Shown: piece by piece, positions 12,807 through 15,762 of the stretch | Layout of the letters: every line of letters starts with the position of its first letter | How positions within the stretch are numbered: position 1 is the first letter of the stretch | Origin: a bacterium | GTDB lineage: Bacteria; Joyebacterota; Joyebacteria; Joyebacterales; Joyebacteraceae | Direction of reading: 5' to 3' | NCBI GenBank assembly: GCA_025774935.1 | Contig: JALGZK010000030.1 | Coordinates: 1 to 15,762 of the forward strand | DNA: 15,762 nt | Made by a program: the position numbers and the translations under genes | Notes under the pieces: model-generated | What the model was told of the DNA's origin: nothing | Databases searched by the model: none | Seen by the model: the letters and a program-made list of their open reading frames with translations, nothing else

Positions 12807-13277
12807 ATGCCGAGGAGGCGAGAGGTTCCGAAGAGAAAGCGCGAGCCCGACCTGAAGTACGGGAGCACGGTGGCGACGCGCTTCATCAGCTGCCTCATGA
12901 AGGGCGGCAAGAGGAGCGTGTCCGAGCGGATCTTCTACCAGGCGATGGACATCGTCGCCGAGAGGACGAAGGAAGATCCGATCCAGGTCTTCGAGAAGGC
13001 CGTGAACAACGTGAAGCCCATGCTCGAGGTGAAGTCGCGAAGGGTGGGTGGGAGCACGTACCAGGTCCCGATCGAGGTGAGGCCCGAGCGGCGCACGGCG
13101 CTCGCGTTCCGGTGGATCATCTCGTTCGCGAGGCAGCGCTCCGAGCACACGATGGCGGAGAAGCTGGCGGGCGAGTTCGTCGCGGCCTTCAAGAAGGAAG
13201 GCGCGTCGATCAAGAAGAGGGACGACACGCACCGGATGGCCGAGGCCAACAAGGCGCTCGCGCACTACCGGTGGTAG
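12807..13277 (+). CDS. rpsG: 30S ribosomal protein uS7
   Basis: uS7 nucleates assembly of the 30S head and contacts E-site tRNA; in E. coli it is also the str-operon translational repressor. The product has 156 residues, the standard length. It starts MPRRREVPKRK, contains DLKYGSTVATRFISCLMKGG, the 16S-binding VEVRP-type segment (VPIEVRPERRTALAFRW) and ends HRMAEANKALAHYRW. The ATG has GGAGGGAG (12792-12799) upstream. It lies between rpsL and fusA, the invariant str order. The stop is TAG. Confidence 0.97.
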   Translation: MPRRREVPKRKREPDLKYGSTVATRFISCLMKGGKRSVSERIFYQAMDIVAERTKEDPIQVFEKAVNNVKPMLEVKSRRVGGSTYQVPIEVRPERRTALAFRWIISFARQRSEHTMAEKLAGEFVAAFKKEGASIKKRDDTHRMAEANKALAHYRW

Positions 13278-13305
13278 CGGGAACCTGCACTGAAGAAGGA
13301 CCAGA

Positions 13306-13325
13306 GCCGGCGGGAGTCAGCCGGC
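13306..13325 (+). other. Six-bp hairpin in the rpsG-fusA spacer
   Basis: GCCGGC (13306-13311) pairs with GCCGGC (13320-13325) around a loop GGGAGTCA. It is in the 183-base spacer 13278-13460, in which I see no separate gene. An in-frame GTG at 13350 keeps the fusA frame open through the last 111 bases. There is no U-tract. The stem is short enough to be chance. Confidence 0.3.
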
Positions 13326-13460
13326 CGGAGAGAAGTTCACGGGGGAGTCGTGGGAGAGTCGAGGAGCATCAGGGCACAGGGGTACGGGATCCAGGGAGGC
13401 GAGGCTCCTCTGTCCACGACCGTGAAGGCGCCGCGCAAGCGGGAGGCCGGTAAGAAGACC

Positions 13461-15539
13461 ATGGCGCGTCAGAGACCCATAGAGAAGGTCAGGAACATAG
13501 GCATCATGGCTCACATCGATGCCGGGAAGACCACCCTGACCGAGCGGATCCTGTTCTACACGGGCAGGGTGCGCCGCATGGGCGAGGTGCACGACGGCGC
13601 CGCGGCGATGGACTGGATGGAGCAGGAGAGGCAGCGCGGCATCACGATCACGTCGGCCGCGACGACCTGCTACTGGCAGGACCACCGCATCAACATCATC
13701 GACACGCCGGGACACGTCGACTTCACCGTCGAGGTCGGGCGGTCCCTCCGCATCCTCGACGGAGCGATCGCGGTCTTCTGCGCCGTCGGTGGTGTGGAGC
13801 CCCAGTCCGAGACCGTCTGGAAGCAGGCGAACGAGTACGGCGTGCCGAGGCTCGCGTTCATCAACAAGATGGACCGCGTGGGAGCCGACTTCTGGCGGGC
13901 CGTCGAGATGATGATCGACAGGCTCAAGTCGAACCCCGTGCCGGTGCAGATCCCGGTCGGGGCCGGAGAGAGCTTCGAGGGAGTCCTCGACCTCGTCGAG
14001 ATGAAGGTCATGCGGTACGACGAGAAGTCGCTCGGCGCCGAGTACGCCGAGGAGGAGATCCCGGAGGAGCTCAGACAGGAAGCGGAGAAGCTCAGGGAGC
14101 AGATGATCGAGCAGTCGGTCGAGGCCGACGACGAGCTCCTCGAGAAGTACGTGCACGGTGAGGCGCTCTCGCGCGCGGAGATCGATCTCGCGATCAGGAA
14201 GGCGACTCTGGCGGGCAGGATCGTCCCCGTCTACTGCGGCGCGGCGCTGAGGAACGTGGGCGTGCAGCGCATCCTGGACGGAGTCGTGACCTACCTTCCG
14301 TCGCCGGCGGACATCCCGCCCGTGAAGGGCCTGAACCCCTACACGGACAAGGAGGAGGTCCGCGGTCCCGAGGACGACGAGCCGGTGGCGGCGCTCGCGT
14401 TCAAGATCGCGTCGGACTCGTACGTGGGGCGTCTGACGTACGTGCGGATGTACTCGGGGACGCTCAAGAAGGGCGATCAGCTCCTCAATCCCCGGGTCGA
14501 CAAGAAGGAGCGGGTCGGGCGGATCCTCCTCATGCACGCGAACAAGCAGGAGGACCTGACCGAGGCCCATGCGGGGGAGATCGTCACGATCGTCGGGCCG
14601 AAGCAGACGGGCACCGGCGACACGCTCTGCGATCCGAGGAAGCCGATCACGCTCGAGTCGATGGCCTTCCCGGAGCCGGTCGTCTCCGTGGCGATCGAGC
14701 CCAAGACGAAGGCCGACGAGGACAAGCTGACGCAGGCTCTCGACCGCCTGTCGGACGAGGACCCGACCTTCGTGACGAGGTCGGACAAGGAGACGGGGCA
14801 GCTCATCATATCGGGGATGGGCGAGCTTCACCTCGACGTTCTTACCACGAGGATGGTGAGGGAGTTCGGGGTGAGGGCCAACGTCGGCAAGCCGATGGTG
14901 GCCTACCGCGAGACGATCACCCAGCCGGCCGAGGCGGTGGGGCAGTTCATCCGTCAGAGCGGCGGCAAGGGGCAGTACGGCGACGTCCGGATCCGCATCG
15001 AGCCCGTGAAGGACATCGGGTTCGAGTTCGTGAACGAGGTGAGGGACGGCGAGATCCCGAGGGAGTTCATCCCCTCGGTCGAAAAGGGCGTCGAGAGCGC
15101 GCTCGAGAACGGGATCATCGCAGGCTACCCGGCGGTCGACGTCCGGGTGACGCTCCTCGGCGGGAGCTACCACGACGTCGACTCGAACGAGATGGCGTTC
15201 CGCGCGGCGGGTTCGATCGCCCTCAGGGAGGCCGCGATGAAGGCGCACCCGGTCCTCCTCGAGCCGATCGTCGAGGTCGAGGTGGTCGTCCCGGAGCAGT
15301 ACGTGGGCGAGATCATCGCCGACCTGAACGCGCGGGGCGGGAGGATCGAGGGAACGAGCGTCCGGGGCGAGGAGAGGATCGTCGACGCGACGGTCCCGCT
15401 CGGCAGGATGTTCGGTTACGCGACGGCCCTCCGTTCGCTTTCGCAGGGCAGGGCGGTCTACACGACGCAGTTCTCGCACTACGCCGAGGTCTCACCCGAG
15501 AAGATGGAGAAGATCCTCGCGGGATGGGGTTGGACATAG
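13461..15539 (+). CDS. fusA: Elongation factor G
   Basis: EF-G is the GTPase that drives translocation and, with RRF, ribosome recycling. The product has 692 residues, normal for canonical EF-G. The G domain has the P-loop AHIDAGKTT (17-25), switch [10 protein letters not shown] (from 59), DTPGH (81-85) and NKMD (135-138). Domain II starts near 290, and domains III-V follow, with the domain IV region holding [11 protein letters not shown] and [10 protein letters not shown]. The end is [18 protein letters not shown]. The ATG at 13461 gives the family N-terminus ([20 protein letters not shown]), but its ribosome-binding site is weak (GGGAGG at 13441-13446, 14 bases away). The frame extends to GTG 13350, adding 37 basic residues. 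The tuf head follows after 113 bases. Stop TAG. Confidence 0.96.
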   Translation: MARQRPIEKVRNIGIMAHIDAGKTTLTERILFYTGRVRRMGEVHDGAAAMDWMEQERQRGITITSAATTCYWQDHRINIIDTPGHVDFTVEVGRSLRILDGAIAVFCAVGGVEPQSETVWKQANEYGVPRLAFINKMDRVGADFWRAVEMMIDRLKSNPVPVQIPVGAGESFEGVLDLVEMKVMRYDEKSLGAEYAEEEIPEELRQEAEKLREQMIEQSVEADDELLEKYVHGEALSRAEIDLAIRKATLAGRIVPVYCGAALRNVGVQRILDGVVTYLPSPADIPPVKGLNPYTDKEEVRGPEDDEPVAALAFKIASDSYVGRLTYVRMYSGTLKKGDQLLNPRVDKKERVGRILLMHANKQEDLTEAHAGEIVTIVGPKQTGTGDTLCDPRKPITLESMAFPEPVVSVAIEPKTKADEDKLTQALDRLSDEDPTFVTRSDKETGQLIISGMGELHLDVLTTRMVREFGVRANVGKPMVAYRETITQPAEAVGQFIRQSGGKGQYGDVRIRIEPVKDIGFEFVNEVRDGEIPREFIPSVEKGVESALENGIIAGYPAVDVRVTLLGGSYHDVDSNEMAFRAAGSIALREAAMKAHPVLLEPIVEVEVVVPEQYVGEIIADLNARGGRIEGTSVRGEERIVDATVPLGRMFGYATALRSLSQGRAVYTTQFSHYAEVSPEKMEKILAGWGWT

Positions 15540-15652
15540 ATCGGTCGGGGCGCACAGGCACTCCGGCCCCCAGGACGACGGAAACGGAGACCAGCGACGA
15601 CATCTGAAGCGGAAACGAACCACAGCAGCTGAAAGCGGGAGAGGTACCCAAG

Positions 15653-15762
15653 ATGGCGAAGGAGAAGTTCGAGAGGACGAAGCCTCACGTGAACGTGGGC
15701 ACGATCGGTCACGTGGATCACGGGAAGTCGACACTGACGGCCGCGATGACCCTGTGTCTGGA
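15653..15762 (+). CDS. tuf: Elongation factor Tu, N-terminal 36 residues (3'-truncated by window edge)
   Basis: This is the second tuf, in the standard fusA-tuf position 113 bases after fusA. The ATG is preceded by GGGAGAGG (15637-15644) eight bases upstream. The 36 complete codons start [20 protein letters not shown] and include the P-loop GHVDHGKST (19-27). Position 26 is Ser, where most bacterial EF-Tu have Thr (GHVDHGKTT); both can ligate the nucleotide-bound magnesium, so function is not in doubt. The sequence ends in mid-codon at the window edge. Confidence 0.97.
   Translation, partial: MAKEKFERTKPHVNVGTIGHVDHGKSTLTAAMTLCL

Noticed and set aside
13317-15479. Long - strand open frame of 720 codons opposite fusA
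   Set aside because: Complement of conserved EF-G sequence; antisense shadow.

Overview
The window is a single, co-directional (+ strand) block of core information-processing genes with no mobile or accessory DNA visible. Every long open frame on the - strand lies over a recognisable + strand gene. DNA of roughly two-thirds G+C, a zinc-type bL33, a single-span SecE, and RNA polymerase beta and beta' subunits that carry the large lineage-specific insertions typical of diderm lineages (Proteobacteria, FCB group and relatives) point to a high-GC Gram-negative-type bacterium. It may be an uncultured phylum near FCB or Gemmatimonadota, but the phylum cannot be fixed from this sequence alone.

Layout: tail of one tuf (EF-Tu, 1-114); rpmG (198-347); tRNA-Trp(CCA) (455-532); secE (568-753); nusG (821-1348); rplK (1457-1882); rplA (1977-2681); rplJ (2694-3230); rplL (3387-3932); rpoB (4149-8117); rpoC (8138-12283); rpsL (12354-12725); rpsG (12807-13277); fusA (13461-15539); head of a second tuf (15653-15762). 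This is the ancestral fusion of the 'rif' cluster (secE-nusG-L11-L1-L10-L12-rpoBC) with the 'str' cluster (S12-S7-EF-G-EF-Tu), with a tuf gene at both edges.

The genes supply the ribosomal GTPase-associated stalk (L11, L10, L12), the L1 stalk, two 30S proteins (S12, S7), both elongation GTPases (EF-G, EF-Tu), the RNAP catalytic core (beta, beta'), the elongation factor NusG that links RNAP to the ribosome, and the translocon subunit SecE. No gap between genes exceeds about 220 bases. I found no convincing sigma70-type promoter and no classic hairpin-plus-U-tract terminator. Several spacers do hold GC-rich hairpins, the most interesting being two mutually exclusive hairpins directly after rplL, where an attenuator or RNA-processing site is known in Escherichia coli.

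I do not see a new biological system. The unusual points are: a 55-residue acidic/basic N-terminal extension of L12 built from tetrapeptide repeats, with a possible internal second start; the rplL-rpoB alternative-hairpin leader; UAG as the stop of 9 of 13 genes; TTG starts on rpoB, rpoC and rpsL; a divergent L11 loop; and Glu in place of Asp at the E. coli 516-equivalent rifampicin site of RpoB.
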